A stretch of DNA of 64,000 bases from contig DASYYZ010000172.1 of assembly GCA_035946735.1 (NCBI GenBank), forward strand, positions 1-64,000. Direction: 5' to 3'. A program made the translations under genes and the position numbers. Position 1 is the stretch's first letter; each line of letters begins with the position of its first letter. Origin of the DNA: Gp13-AA77 sp035946735 (GTDB lineage: Bacteria > Acidobacteriota > Terriglobia > UBA7540). Below, in pieces: positions 6,877 to 15,919 of this stretch. Below the pieces are notes generated by a model, which saw only the letters and a program-made list of their open reading frames with translations, had not been told where the DNA came from and ran no database searches.

Positions 6877-8718
6877 TTAATCCTGCAGCGTGAAGTTGAC
6901 TGAAACGGTTGTGACTACCTCGATCGGATCGCCATTGAGCAGCGTGGGCTGATAGCGCCACTTGTTGACGGCGTCGAGCGCGGCTTTGGTCAGGTCGTCG
7001 TCGGGCGAACTCACCACTTTCAGGTCTTCGACCGCGCCCGTGGCTGAGATCGTTGCCTCCAGAACCACCACGCCCTGGGCTCCTCTGTTTTTCGCTGCTT
7101 CCGGATAGTTGGGCGGCGGGCTCTCGATCACCTTTGCGGCCTCCACATTCCCGCCCACCCGAATACGGCGGGGTCCCATTTTGGTTGCCTTGTCCCCCGG
7201 ATTATTCGGAGACTTGGCTGTGACGGCTACCGTCTCGGCAACGGAGCCAGGATGCAGAACGAAAGGAAAGAATGGAGGCTCACCCTCGGCCTTGAATTCA
7301 AAGGAACGAAAGACTCCGCCCATGCCCTTGCTGCTCACCTCGAGCGTGTAGCGGCCGGCGGGAACGTCGTCAAACGAGAAGTTGCCGGTCTCGTCCGATT
7401 GAACCGATTGCTGGAAGCTGTTGTTACGGCTTACGAGGCGAACCTCTGCGTTCGGAATTCGCCCTCCGCTGCTGTCAACCACAATGCCCGAAAGGCTGCC
7501 GGTCTTGTTCTCGCCGTTCTTCGCCGGGACTTCGCCACCCTGAACGCGGGATTTCGGCCCCGGCACCCCATCACTTACGCCGCCGACTGCGCCGCCGGAA
7601 ACGCCGCCTGATATGCCCCCAGAAGTTCCACTTGGGACACCGCCAATCACGCCGCCGGTTACGGTGGTAAGCGAGAAGGCGGTGGCCGCCAGTGCCAGAG
7701 CTGCGACGAGCACTGCGCTTGCCATAAGCGAAAGCTTCGCCAGTCTCGCGCTGGCGCAAGGTCTTTTATCGAGTAGTTTCATGATACGTTCCTCCAGAAT
7801 GTCGGCGTCGAAGACGCCCAGAGTATAGTCCGCCCTTGCAGAGCGGAGCTCAAAGCGTGAAATCTCGTGCGCCATGCGAACTAGAGAGCGGGCGTAGAGC
7901 CGAGCAGTCAGGACCTGAGCCGCCAGCTCGTCGCAGGCGAGTTCCCGCGTCTCCGCCAGACGGCTCTTCAGCAGTCGCGCGAGCGGATGAAACGCGAAGG
8001 GCAGATACAGAAGTTCCTGAATCAGGTTCCACAAGCAGTCACGACGGAAATTGTGAGCCAGTTCGTGGGCTAGAGCTGCTGCCAGCTCCTGCCGGGCATC
8101 TGGAATTAGCAGGCCGTCCGGCAAAACAATAGCTGCGCGACGGGCACCGACTGTTACCGGTCCAGGAATGTCACGCGAATGCAGAATGCGTGGGACGGGC
8201 TGCCGGCCTCGCCAATCACCTGCCGTCATGGCGCACCAGAAACCTTCGGCGATTGTGACAACATGATCCGGCAAGGCATCGCCAGATGCGCTGCGCTCGA
8301 TCCGGCGCGTCAGCAGCCAGGCTCTTACTAGGCGCGCGAGGACGACCGCCATGAACGAGACATAGAGCAGAAGAACGACACGGCCAAGGGCAAGCGGGAG
8401 CACGATTCTGCGGTGGATACCGCCGCGAAGCCAAGCTAAGCGTTTCGACGCATTTGTCCCGGCAGGCACCACTTCAGCCGTTGTCGTGGACACTGTAATG
8501 ACTGTGACCTCACCCACGCGGCCCACCATTGCCTTGCGCAAACTAGACGCGGCCAAGACAACAGTCCCGAGCAGAGCGATCTCCCAGAGGATATGCCGGT
8601 AACGCGCCGGAGCGCGGCGCAACAGCAGATCACCGACTGTTGCGGCGGCCGACACTAGGGCCACCTGCCAGGCTGCGTTCAGAAGAAAAGTGCCTACGAG
8701 CCGGCTAAGAGCGTCCAT
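6877..8718 (-). CDS. BlaR1-type M56 metallopeptidase with carboxypeptidase-regulatory and TonB C-terminal domains
   Basis: The 613-residue membrane protein starts with BlaR1/MecR1-type transmembrane segments (residues about 5-70 and 105-135), then a gluzincin domain with the zinc motif in AALAHELAHNF (HELAH) and the downstream ELACDELAAQV. In BlaR1/MecR1 systems this protease relays an external signal that ends in loss of the BlaI repressor. After a further membrane helix (LSLMASAVLVAALALAATAF) comes an unusual glycine-rich linker of GGVSGG-like repeats (about residues 350-375), a carboxypeptidase-regulatory beta-sandwich (GSLSGIVVDSSGGRIPNAEV) and a TonB C-terminal domain (PPPNYPEAAKNRGAQGVVV ... 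WRYQP). The usual penicillin-binding sensor domain is absent, so the signal is probably not a beta-lactam. It overlaps the blaI-like gene by 14 bases. Confidence 0.85.
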   Translation of the reverse strand: MDALSRLVGTFLLNAAWQVALVSAAATVGDLLLRRAPARYRHILWEIALLGTVVLAASSLRKAMVGRVGEVTVITVSTTTAEVVPAGTNASKRLAWLRGGIHRRIVLPLALGRVVLLLYVSFMAVVLARLVRAWLLTRRIERSASGDALPDHVVTIAEGFWCAMTAGDWRGRQPVPRILHSRDIPGPVTVGARRAAIVLPDGLLIPDARQELAAALAHELAHNFRRDCLWNLIQELLYLPFAFHPLARLLKSRLAETRELACDELAAQVLTARLYARSLVRMAHEISRFELRSARADYTLGVFDADILEERIMKLLDKRPCASARLAKLSLMASAVLVAALALAATAFSLTTVTGGVIGGVPSGTSGGISGGVSGGAVGGVSDGVPGPKSRVQGGEVPAKNGENKTGSLSGIVVDSSGGRIPNAEVRLVSRNNSFQQSVQSDETGNFSFDDVPAGRYTLEVSSKGMGGVFRSFEFKAEGEPPFFPFVLHPGSVAETVAVTAKSPNNPGDKATKMGPRRIRVGGNVEAAKVIESPPPNYPEAAKNRGAQGVVVLEATISATGAVEDLKVVSSPDDDLTKAALDAVNKWRYQPTLLNGDPIEVVTTVSVNFTLQD

Positions 8719-9106
8719 CGCCGTCCTCCTTCAGCTCCGCAACCAGGCGGTTGAGCTCGGCAAGTTTGGCGGGACTCAAATGGCGCTGCTCGAAGAGGCT
8801 CATGACGAGGCTCTCTGCAGAACCCCCGAACAGGCGGTCGATGATGTCCCGCAGGGCGGTTGAGGCGGCGCGCTGGCGGCTCACGGCCGGAGCGTACTCG
8901 AACGCGCGGCCTTTGAGCGTGCGCTTCGCCTTGCCTTTCCGGTGCAGGATGTTGAGCATGGTCTGCACCGTGGTGTAAGCGAGCCGCGGCGGTCCCGGCA
9001 GGGCCTCCTGCACCACGGCCACGGTGGCTGGACCGCGGGCCCACAGCACATTCATAATCTCAAGCTCGAGCGGGGTGAATTCCCGTCGGGGGCGCTTGCG
9101 GCTCAT
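8705..9106 (-). CDS. BlaI/MecI-type transcriptional repressor
   Basis: A 133-residue winged-helix repressor of the BlaI/MecI/CopY family. It has the characteristic start FTPLELEIMNVLWARGPATV, the recognition segment YTTVQTMLNILHRKGKAKR and the hydrophobic dimerisation helix at the C-terminus (DIIDRLFGGSAESLVMSLFEQRHL). In known systems the dimer binds palindromic operators at its own promoter and is removed when the partner BlaR1 protease is activated. The start ATG at 9104-9106 has a full AGGAGG site at 9118-9123. It is the first gene of a two-gene operon with the M56 peptidase. Confidence 0.92.
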   Translation of the reverse strand: MSRKRPRREFTPLELEIMNVLWARGPATVAVVQEALPGPPRLAYTTVQTMLNILHRKGKAKRTLKGRAFEYAPAVSRQRAASTALRDIIDRLFGGSAESLVMSLFEQRHLSPAKLAELNRLVAELKEDGDGRS

Positions 9107-9139
9107 TGGTGACGTTACCTCCTAATTCCTTCGGAGATC

Positions 9140-9168
9140 AAAGTACACCCGGGACGGGAGCCTGTCAA
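9140..9168 (-). promoter_or_regulatory. Sigma-70-type promoter of the blaI-blaR1-like operon
   Basis: On the minus strand a perfect -35 box TTGACA (9163-9168) and a -10 box TACTTT (9140-9145) are separated by 17 bases, followed by a short leader with AGGAGG at 9118-9123 before the repressor ATG. This is the best promoter in the window by eye. Confidence 0.75.
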
Positions 9169-9192
9169 CTAAATTCTTAGGACTCGTGACAG
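9162..9192. promoter_or_regulatory. Possible repressor operator (inverted CTGTCA / TGACAG)
   Basis: CTGTCA at 9162-9167 and its exact complement TGACAG at 9187-9192 form an interrupted inverted repeat overlapping the -35 box of the repressor promoter. BlaI-family repressors bind such dyads at their own promoters, so this is a candidate operator. The half-sites are short and could be chance. Confidence 0.35.
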
Positions 9193-9355
9193 AACTTCTG
9201 AAGCGAACGCCGTTTCCCTCCCGGAGTAGCAGACCCTGCGGACCAGATTGGCACGCCCGGAAAGCGGAAAATGGTTTACATTTGATGTTGAAAGAACAAG
9301 CGAAGCGCCATACGAATAGCCGGATCGTGCCGGGGGTCATGCTCTGCTCCATGGC

Positions 9356-10384
9356 GTGGTTGAAATGCTCTTGATATCGACAAACCGGCAGAATCCGGGC
9401 AAGCCACGGAATTGCCGCAGTCGTTCCGTGCCGGTTCGTGCCATCCTGGTGCTGCTGTTATCGTGTAGCGGACTGGCCACGGCAAGTCCTACGAAGACCG
9501 TCAAGCGTGAGACCCGCGAAATCAAGGGAGTCGTGCTTGAAGTGCAGCCCACCCGCATCACGCTGCAATCCAAGGGCGAGAGCGTCACGCTCACTGCATT
9601 CGACGATTACACCGACCGCCTGGCAACGGGAGCGGAAGTCACGGCCTGGTACTACCCTCAGGACAGCGGCCCGGGTGTTCTGAAAGCGCTCGATTATCCC
9701 CCGGAGAGTCTTTTTGTGCCGGTGGGTGAGATCCAGAACCGCGTCCATCGCCTCGCACTCGTGCCACAGTCGCAGATCCCGGATGCCGATGGCCTCTACG
9801 ACGTGATCCGCGACTATCTGCAAACAAATTTTGGGTGGTATGTGGCGCCCAAGTATCTGGTGGCTGAGGTTACCAGGAAGGCCCAGAGAGCTGGATCGAT
9901 CCTCGACGCGACCGACGCCAAGACGGGGAGCCTCGACCTCTCGAAGTATCTGAACAAGAGCCAGAGCATGATGCCGTCATTGGCGGCCCAGACGCGCTCG
10001 GACGCTGTGCTCGAGGTCGAAGTGGTCCAGGTGGAGGCGCAGGTGCGGCGACTGGTGGCTGCCTGGGACGGCGTTGAACAGCCGGTCGCCGGGACGGCCA
10101 CGCGGACACTGGCTAAGTTCAGCGTTATGCCGCATCGAGGAAAAGTATCGGCGGCGACGGTCGAGCTCAAGCTGTTTGACGCCAAGGGTAAGCTGCTTTG
10201 GCGTAACCGGAGGGGCCTGGCCGTACTTCAGGTGCTGGCCGGAGTAGGCAACCATTTGCGTGATCGTCCTCTGCCTGAATTTCTCAATGATACGCCAGCG
10301 GTTCAGACGTGGCTGAGCGAAACCTTCAAATCCGTCGGTCCCGTCGCGTACGGTAGTTCAGGGTCCAAGCCATCCAACCCGTAG
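9356..10384 (+). CDS. Secreted protein of unknown function
   Basis: The 342-residue product has a basic N-terminus and a signal peptide (VRAILVLLLSCSGLATAS). A small beta-domain follows (REIKGVVLEVQPTRITLQSKG, like an OB-type fold), then a larger C-terminal domain with DAVLEVEVVQVEAQVRRLVA and VELKLFDAKGKLLWRNRRG, reminiscent of periplasmic lipoprotein domains that assemble at the outer membrane, but I cannot name a family. Several closely spaced starts exist; the GTG at 9356 or the ATG at 9365 both keep the signal peptide. It stands alone between the divergent blaI operon and the metal-efflux genes. Confidence 0.6.
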   Translation: MVEMLLISTNRQNPGKPRNCRSRSVPVRAILVLLLSCSGLATASPTKTVKRETREIKGVVLEVQPTRITLQSKGESVTLTAFDDYTDRLATGAEVTAWYYPQDSGPGVLKALDYPPESLFVPVGEIQNRVHRLALVPQSQIPDADGLYDVIRDYLQTNFGWYVAPKYLVAEVTRKAQRAGSILDATDAKTGSLDLSKYLNKSQSMMPSLAAQTRSDAVLEVEVVQVEAQVRRLVAAWDGVEQPVAGTATRTLAKFSVMPHRGKVSAATVELKLFDAKGKLLWRNRRGLAVLQVLAGVGNHLRDRPLPEFLNDTPAVQTWLSETFKSVGPVAYGSSGSKPSNP

Positions 10385-10438
10385 TGATCAAGACAATGGA
10401 GTTGCTCTTGTACGGCGATACTTTGTTAGAATGAAAAT

Positions 10439-10792
10439 GTGCATAAGCCTCACCAGCATAGGCTTCGGCGGCCCCTCGCAATAGGCTTACTGCTTCTGCA
10501 ACTAAGTCTGCTCACAATCTCGGGCTTTCACTTTCACGACGAAGGGGCATTGCCGAACCGTGGTGCGCCGGCCGCTGTACACGCGGCGCCGGCTTCCCAC
10601 GTGCCAGGCACGTCAGACTGGGTCCTTTGCCCGGTTTGCCAAATCATGCGGTTGAGCGCTGCCCGTCCAGCGCTCGCGTCCGCCAGCCGGCAGTCGCTGA
10701 CCTATTCGTTCTTCGCCTTTGGCCGTGCACCGGTCTACTGCCTCTCTCTACGTCCAGCCACGATCTACGGTCGCGCCCCACCCCTCTCCTGA
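10439..10792 (+). CDS. Small exported His/Cys-containing protein upstream of metal efflux genes
   Basis: The 117-residue product starts at GTG 10439 with a basic, His-rich N-terminus (HKPHQHRLRR) and a hydrophobic export signal (IGLLLLQLSLLTISGF). The mature part has HFHDEG and VLCPVCQIMR, possible soft-metal ligands. Small HxH/CxxC proteins of this kind (DUF2946-like) often precede heavy-metal RND efflux operons, and here the CzcA-type pair follows 148 bases downstream. A role in copper or other metal handling is inferred from context only. Confidence 0.5.
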   Translation: MHKPHQHRLRRPLAIGLLLLQLSLLTISGFHFHDEGALPNRGAPAAVHAAPASHVPGTSDWVLCPVCQIMRLSAARPALASASRQSLTYSFFAFGRAPVYCLSLRPATIYGRAPPLS

Positions 10793-10940
10793 TCGCGTTT
10801 TCCATTGCACCTTCGAGTCCTGGACCCCTTCGTGACGGCGCGGCTTGATTGCCGGCCACCAGCGGAGCATTCATTAGCTCACTGACGTTAGGTCTGCCAG
10901 GCTTTAGAGGTTGCGTTCTTGCGCGAACAAGGAGTTTGCC

Positions 10941-12125
10941 ATGAAAAAAGTTTGGGATCGCTGCAAAGCTGCTGCGCGCGCCGCAAGCCTGCTCACGGCG
11001 ATCGTTGGATTGCTTGGTGCCTGCGCCTGCGAGCATCACGTGACTGACGCCGGGACGCCGTCGGTGGCCTACGGCACGGATCGCGCCGAAAGCGCTCAAC
11101 TCTTCACGGTACCCCAGGGCCAGATGGCACACGTTCAAGTGGTAATGGTTGAAGCCTCCCCTTTGCCTCGCGTGCTCCGCCTCACGGGATCGGTGGCATA
11201 CAACAACTTTGAAACCACCCCGGTAATCAGTCAGGTGGGAGGTCCGGTTTCAAGAATCCTGGTTTCACCCGGGGAACATGTGCACCCCGGACAGGTACTG
11301 CTGGAGGTTGCAAGCCCGGATTACGCTCAGGACCGCACGAACTATTTGAAGGCGCGGGACGCGCTTTCGCTCGCCGATAAAGCTTTCGCGCGCTCTCAAC
11401 TTCTCTATCAGCACGGGGCCATCGCCCAGGCTGACTTGGAGCAGGCGGAGTCAACTCGGGACCAGGCTCGCGCCGATCTTCAGGCCGCGGAGCAGGCGCT
11501 CAAGGTGCTGGGGGTCTCAAGCCCGGATTCGCTGGTCGGCGGCCCCTCTTCGGCGCAGGTTCCGTTGCTGTCCCCGATCGGCGGGGAGATCGTCGAAAGG
11601 CTGGTCGCGCCGGGGCAAGTGCTGCAGGCGGGGGCGACCCAATGCTTCACCATCTCGAATATGAAAACGGTTTGGGTGCTGGCCAACGTCTACCAGCAGG
11701 ATTTGGGCTACGTTCACGCGGGCGAGCAGGTGGAAATCACTACCGATGCTTACCCGGACACATTTCGAGGGCGCATTTCCTACATTGCGCCCTCCGTCGA
11801 CGCCACCACTCGAACGCTGCAGGTGCGGATCGTCACGGACAATCCGGCAGAAAGGCTAAAGAAAGACATGTACGTCACTGCCATCGTGCGGGCGGCTTCG
11901 ATCGCGCACGCGATTACGGTGCCTGACTCAGCTGTGCTGCGAAATGCAGAGAATCAGCCTTTCGTATACGTGGAAACGGGGCCAAATCAGTTTGGCCAGC
12001 GGCTGATCAACGCGGGTGAAAGCCAGGACGGACGCACCCAGATTCTCTCCGGTCTGCAGGAAGGGGATCACGTGGTGGCTGACGGCAGCCTGTTCCTGCA
12101 ATTCGCCAATTCATTTCAGCGCTGA
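10941..12125 (+). CDS. RND efflux periplasmic adaptor lipoprotein (CzcB/CusB-like)
   Basis: This 394-residue adaptor links an inner-membrane RND pump to an outer-membrane channel. The start ATG at 10941 follows AAGGAG. The N-terminus is a lipoprotein signal ending in the lipobox LGAC. The core has the usual barrel-sandwich halves (GPVSRILVSPGEHVHPGQVLLEV read in two parts, then PLLSPIGGEIVERLVAPGQVL), an alpha-helical hairpin with coiled-coil character (LSLADKAFARSQLLYQHG to EQALKVLG), and a C-terminal beta-barrel (KTVWVLANVYQQDLGYVHAG). It is followed 17 bases later by the pump gene. No outer-membrane channel gene is adjacent. Confidence 0.9.
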   Translation: MKKVWDRCKAAARAASLLTAIVGLLGACACEHHVTDAGTPSVAYGTDRAESAQLFTVPQGQMAHVQVVMVEASPLPRVLRLTGSVAYNNFETTPVISQVGGPVSRILVSPGEHVHPGQVLLEVASPDYAQDRTNYLKARDALSLADKAFARSQLLYQHGAIAQADLEQAESTRDQARADLQAAEQALKVLGVSSPDSLVGGPSSAQVPLLSPIGGEIVERLVAPGQVLQAGATQCFTISNMKTVWVLANVYQQDLGYVHAGEQVEITTDAYPDTFRGRISYIAPSVDATTRTLQVRIVTDNPAERLKKDMYVTAIVRAASIAHAITVPDSAVLRNAENQPFVYVETGPNQFGQRLINAGESQDGRTQILSGLQEGDHVVADGSLFLQFANSFQR

Positions 12126-12142
12126 CCGAGTCGCGCGCTTCT

Positions 12143-15100
12143 ATGGTTCATCGCATCGTCCAATTCGCGCTCAAACAGCGGTTTCTGGTGGTGATGCTAG
12201 TCGTGTTTATTACGGCGGCGGGCATCGTGTCTTTTGAGCGCATGCCCGTTGATGCTTACCCTGACCTCTCACCTCCCATGGTTGAGATCATCACCCAGTG
12301 GGACGGCCACGCCGCCGAAGAGGTGGAGCGCCTCGTCACGCTGCCGCTTGAGGTGGAGATGAATGGCATCCCGCAGCTTGTGGTGATGCGGTCCATCTCG
12401 CTCTATGGGCTTTCGGACGTCATCCTTACCTTCGAAGACGAGACGGACAATTACTTCGCGCGCCAGGTGGCCTTCGAACGCTTGAGCGATGTTACCCTGC
12501 CCACCGGAGTGACGCCTTCGCTCGCGCCGCTCTTCAGCCCGAGCGGCCTGGTCTACCGGTACGTGATCGAGAGCCCGGACCAGTCGCCGCAGCAACTGAA
12601 GACAATTGAGGATTGGGTGCTCGAACGAGCCTATAAGTCCATTCCCGGCGTGGCGGACGATTCGGGCTTCGGCGGCACCGTCATGCAGTACCAGGTGCTA
12701 CTGGATCCCGCGCGCCTCTACTCCTACCACCTCACCGTACCCCAGGTGATCCAGGCGCTCTCGGCAAATAACTCCAATACCGGCGGCGGATTTTATCAGC
12801 AGGGCGGCCAGTTCTATTATGTGCGGGGCCTGGGGTTGGTCAAAGACACCCAAGATATCGGCAATATCGTGGTGGCCAGCAATAATGGCGCGCCCGTGCG
12901 GGTCCGCGATGTTGCCCAGGTGACCGTCGGGCACGCTCCCCGGTTGGGCGAGTTCGGCTTTGAGAAGAATGACGACGCTGTGGAAGGCGTGATCCTCATG
13001 CGGCGCGGCGAGCAGACTCAGAACGTGCTCAAGCGCGTGGAAGAGAAAACAGAGCAGCTCAACCACCAGGTGCTGCCGCGCGATGTGAAGATCCGGCCCT
13101 TCTATGACCGCAGCGCCCTCGTCCAGCTCACAACCGACACGGTGGAAGCGAACCTGTTGCGTGGCATGATCCTGGTTCTGATCGTGTTGATGTGCTTCCT
13201 GGTGAGCGTGCGCGCCGCCATCATCACAGCGCTCACCATCCCTCTGGCGTTGCTCTTTGCCTTCGTTTTCCTGCGGCTTCATGACGTCTCGGCAAACCTG
13301 CTCTCCATCGGCGCCATCGACTTCGGAATCATCATCGACGGCACGGTGGTGATCATGGAAAACATCTACCGCGAGCTGGGGCTTCGCCGGGGACAGGACT
13401 ACAAGCTGAATGACGTGATCCTGGCAGCGGCTCGGGATGTCGATCGTCCCGTGTTCTACTCCGTGGCCGTGATCATTGCGGGCTACGTGCCGATTTACGC
13501 ATTGACGGGGCCCTCAGGCAAGCTCTTCGACCCTATGGCCGATACCATGTCTTTTGCCCTAGTCGGCGCACTCATCCTGGCTCTTACGCTGGTGCCGGTG
13601 TTGGCTTCTTACTGGTTCAAGGGCGGAGTGCGGGAGCGCGTGAACCGGCCTTTTGAGTGGGTGAAGCGGGTTTATGGCGGCGAGCTCAAATGGTGCCTGG
13701 ATCGTCCCAAGCTGACCATCGGGGTAGCGGGCCTCATTTTTGGAGCTGCGCTACTGCTGGTGCCGGCCATTGGCGGCGAGTTCATGCCTCACCTTGACGA
13801 GGGCGCGCTCTGGGTAAGAGCCACCATGCCCTATACCATCTCGTTCGACGAGGCCAGCAAGATAACGCCGCAGATACGTGACATCCTCATGTCCTACCCG
13901 CAGGTGACCGAAGTAGCCTCGGAACTCGGGCGGCCCGACGACGGAACCGACCCTACGGGCTTTTTCAATGTTGAGTTCTACGTCGGACTAAAGCCATATA
14001 AGGACAAGGCGTGGAGCGGGAGCACCCACACCAAGGAAGAACTCACGGACTCCATCCGCGGCCGCCTCGAATCGTATCCCGGCATCATCTTCAACTTCAC
14101 GCAGCCCGCTGAAGACGCTGTTGACGAGGCATTGACGGGGTTAAAAAGCGCGCTCGCGGTTAAGGTCTACGGGCCTGACCTGAACGTGCTTCAGGAAAAG
14201 GCTCTCCAGATCAAGCAGGTCCTGAGCCGGGTGCCCGGTTTCACGGAGTTGACGGTGGTGCGGGAGCTCGGCCAGCCAAGCTTGCTGGTGGACGTGAACC
14301 GGGAAGAGATTGCCCGTTACGGCATCAACGTGGCGGACGTGGAGGCCGTGGTGCAGGCCGCGGTTGGCGGTCAGGCGGCCACCCAAGTGATCCAGGGCGA
14401 AAAGCTGTTCGACCTTGTGGTCCGGGAAGAGCCCCAGTTTCGCTCAAACGCGCACCAGATTGGGGGATTGCTGGTGGGAACGCCCGGAGGACAGCAGATC
14501 CCACTAAGCGCGCTGGCGGATATCCGGCAGGGCACCGGCGCATCGTTCATCTATCGGGAAAACAACTCCCGCTATATCGGCATCCAGTACAGCATCGTGG
14601 GCCGGGACCTGGCTCGATCCGTGGCCGAAGGCCAACGTGCCGTCAATCGGGTTGTCCGCTTGCCAACCGGTTACTGGATGAATTGGGGCGGCGAGTATGA
14701 CGAGTATCTGGCGGCGCGCCAGCAGCTTGCGGTCATCGGTCCGCTCACTGTAATTCTGATCTTTCTGATCCTCTTCGCGCTTTACGGCAATTTCAAGTTT
14801 CCCGTTACGATCGCACTCGGGGTGGTCATGACCGAGCCGGTGGGCGCCTTGCTCGCCCTGAAGCTTACCCGCACGCCGTTCAGCGTTTCATCGGTCCTCG
14901 GATTGCTCGCGCTGATGGGCGTCTCGGTGGAGACCGCCGTAATTTTGGTTTCGTACATCAATAAGCTGCGTCTGGAAGGCTTCGGAATCCGCGAAGCCAC
15001 CTACGAGGCGTCCTTGCTCCGCCTGCGCCCCATCATGATGACGGCCCTGGTAGCCTGCCTTGGCCTGCTGCCCGCCGCTCTCTCCCACGGCATCGGTTCT

Positions 15101-15226
15101 GACACCCAACGTCCATTTGCCATCGTCGTGGTAGCCGGCCTGATTTCGCGGCTTTTCCTAGGCTTCTTCGTGAACCCGGTTCTCTACCAGATGGTGGCGC
15201 GTGAGGGCGATGTTTTGCAGGTGTAG
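12143..15226 (+). CDS. Heavy-metal efflux RND pump (CzcA/CusA family)
   Basis: A complete 1027-residue RND transporter that uses the proton gradient to export substrate across the envelope. N-terminal TM1 (RFLVVMLVVFITAAGIVSF) is followed by the porter domain opening VDAYPDLSPP, typical of the HME metal-export branch. TM4 keeps the acidic proton-relay residues as in CzcA: GAIDFGIIIDGTVVIMEN contains both Asp and the Glu. A second half repeats the layout (TM7 at about 535-555, porter domain, TM8-12). It is translated just after the adaptor gene. Metal specificity (Cu/Ag or Co/Zn/Cd) is not decided by what can be seen. Confidence 0.93.
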   Translation: MVHRIVQFALKQRFLVVMLVVFITAAGIVSFERMPVDAYPDLSPPMVEIITQWDGHAAEEVERLVTLPLEVEMNGIPQLVVMRSISLYGLSDVILTFEDETDNYFARQVAFERLSDVTLPTGVTPSLAPLFSPSGLVYRYVIESPDQSPQQLKTIEDWVLERAYKSIPGVADDSGFGGTVMQYQVLLDPARLYSYHLTVPQVIQALSANNSNTGGGFYQQGGQFYYVRGLGLVKDTQDIGNIVVASNNGAPVRVRDVAQVTVGHAPRLGEFGFEKNDDAVEGVILMRRGEQTQNVLKRVEEKTEQLNHQVLPRDVKIRPFYDRSALVQLTTDTVEANLLRGMILVLIVLMCFLVSVRAAIITALTIPLALLFAFVFLRLHDVSANLLSIGAIDFGIIIDGTVVIMENIYRELGLRRGQDYKLNDVILAAARDVDRPVFYSVAVIIAGYVPIYALTGPSGKLFDPMADTMSFALVGALILALTLVPVLASYWFKGGVRERVNRPFEWVKRVYGGELKWCLDRPKLTIGVAGLIFGAALLLVPAIGGEFMPHLDEGALWVRATMPYTISFDEASKITPQIRDILMSYPQVTEVASELGRPDDGTDPTGFFNVEFYVGLKPYKDKAWSGSTHTKEELTDSIRGRLESYPGIIFNFTQPAEDAVDEALTGLKSALAVKVYGPDLNVLQEKALQIKQVLSRVPGFTELTVVRELGQPSLLVDVNREEIARYGINVADVEAVVQAAVGGQAATQVIQGEKLFDLVVREEPQFRSNAHQIGGLLVGTPGGQQIPLSALADIRQGTGASFIYRENNSRYIGIQYSIVGRDLARSVAEGQRAVNRVVRLPTGYWMNWGGEYDEYLAARQQLAVIGPLTVILIFLILFALYGNFKFPVTIALGVVMTEPVGALLALKLTRTPFSVSSVLGLLALMGVSVETAVILVSYINKLRLEGFGIREATYEASLLRLRPIMMTALVACLGLLPAALSHGIGSDTQRPFAIVVVAGLISRLFLGFFVNPVLYQMVAREGDVLQV

Positions 15227-15299
15227 GCCTGCCGGGTGGAGAAGGAAGATTGGTCATCAGGCCATTCCCGGACTCCAAGGCCGGCGCTTGGTGATAGCA

Positions 15300-15327
15300 T
15301 TGGCCAAATAATCGATTTATGTACTAT
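15300..15327 (+). promoter_or_regulatory. Probable promoter of the small CVKKC-type secreted protein
   Basis: TTGGCC (15300-15305) and TACTAT (15322-15327) are spaced by 16 bases, about 120 bases upstream of the start at 15450, in an AT-richer patch of the intergenic region. The -35 match is partial, so confidence is moderate. Confidence 0.45.
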
Positions 15328-15449
15328 GATTGGGGACGGGTGACCTTGGGATGCGGTTGCCGGGGGTAAACACACCTTGGGTTTCAGGCTTTAAGCCGGC
15401 GCGGGCTGCCGGTAGTGATGGGATAGCAAATTCAAAGGAGGCTCTTTCA

Positions 15450-15767
15450 ATGCAGAAGAAAATCATGATGTTGGTGGGGATGGTACTGCTCTTTGGCTGC
15501 ATGTCATGGGGCAAGGTCCTTACAGGCGTGGTAAGTGACGCCATGTGCGGCGCCAAGCATTCCACAGCCAGTGACGATGCCGCTACCTGCGTAAAGAAGT
15601 GCGCAGACGGTGGGTCCAAGCTGGTTGTTGTATCGGGCGGTAAAGTCTATAACACGGACGATCAGGACAAGCTGAAAGGCTTCGAAGGCAAAGAAGTGAA
15701 GGTAACCGGAAAAGTTGCTGGCGACAAGGTCACCATTGCTTCCGTTGCCGAAGCAGGCAAAATGTAA
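15450..15767 (+). CDS. Small secreted protein, acidobacterial DUF5818-like
   Basis: The start ATG at 15450 has an excellent AAAGGAGG site. The 105-residue product has a signal peptide (KKIMMLVGMVLLFGCMSWG) and a small beta-rich domain beginning VLTGVVSDAMCGAKHS, then TCVKKCADGGSKLVVV and VYNTDDQDKLKGFEGKEVKVTG. Acidobacteria encode many secreted proteins with this C-G-A-K-H ... C-V-K-K-C pattern and a nucleic-acid-fold-like barrel; their role is not known to me. Two cysteines may form a disulfide. It is monocistronic: a strong terminator follows at 15810. Confidence 0.75.
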   Translation: MQKKIMMLVGMVLLFGCMSWGKVLTGVVSDAMCGAKHSTASDDAATCVKKCADGGSKLVVVSGGKVYNTDDQDKLKGFEGKEVKVTGKVAGDKVTIASVAEAGKM

Positions 15768-15809
15768 GTAAGCTTCAGCGCTCTTGCGCTGGAGAAGGGA
15801 TGAACCACG

Positions 15810-15836
15810 AAGGCCGCCTCGAATGGCGGCCTTTTG
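15810..15836 (+). terminator. Rho-independent terminator after the small secreted protein
   Basis: AAGGCCGCC (15810-15818) pairs perfectly with GGCGGCCTT (15825-15833) around the six-base loop TCGAAT, and the stem runs into TTTTGTGT. It lies 42 bases after the stop codon at 15767, and argues against the next gene starting at the ATG at 15800. Confidence 0.85.
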
Positions 15837-15919
15837 TGTCTAAGAGTGCAGGAGCAAGCCTTGTGGCCACCGCTCCACAGGGACAGATCTGTCTCTTATG
15901 GAGCGTAAAGCTGAATTTG

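Noticed and set aside
15800..15919. N-terminal extension of the M24 peptidase
   Set aside because: It would start inside the terminator stem at 15810-15836 and codes for no conserved peptidase sequence before residue 41.
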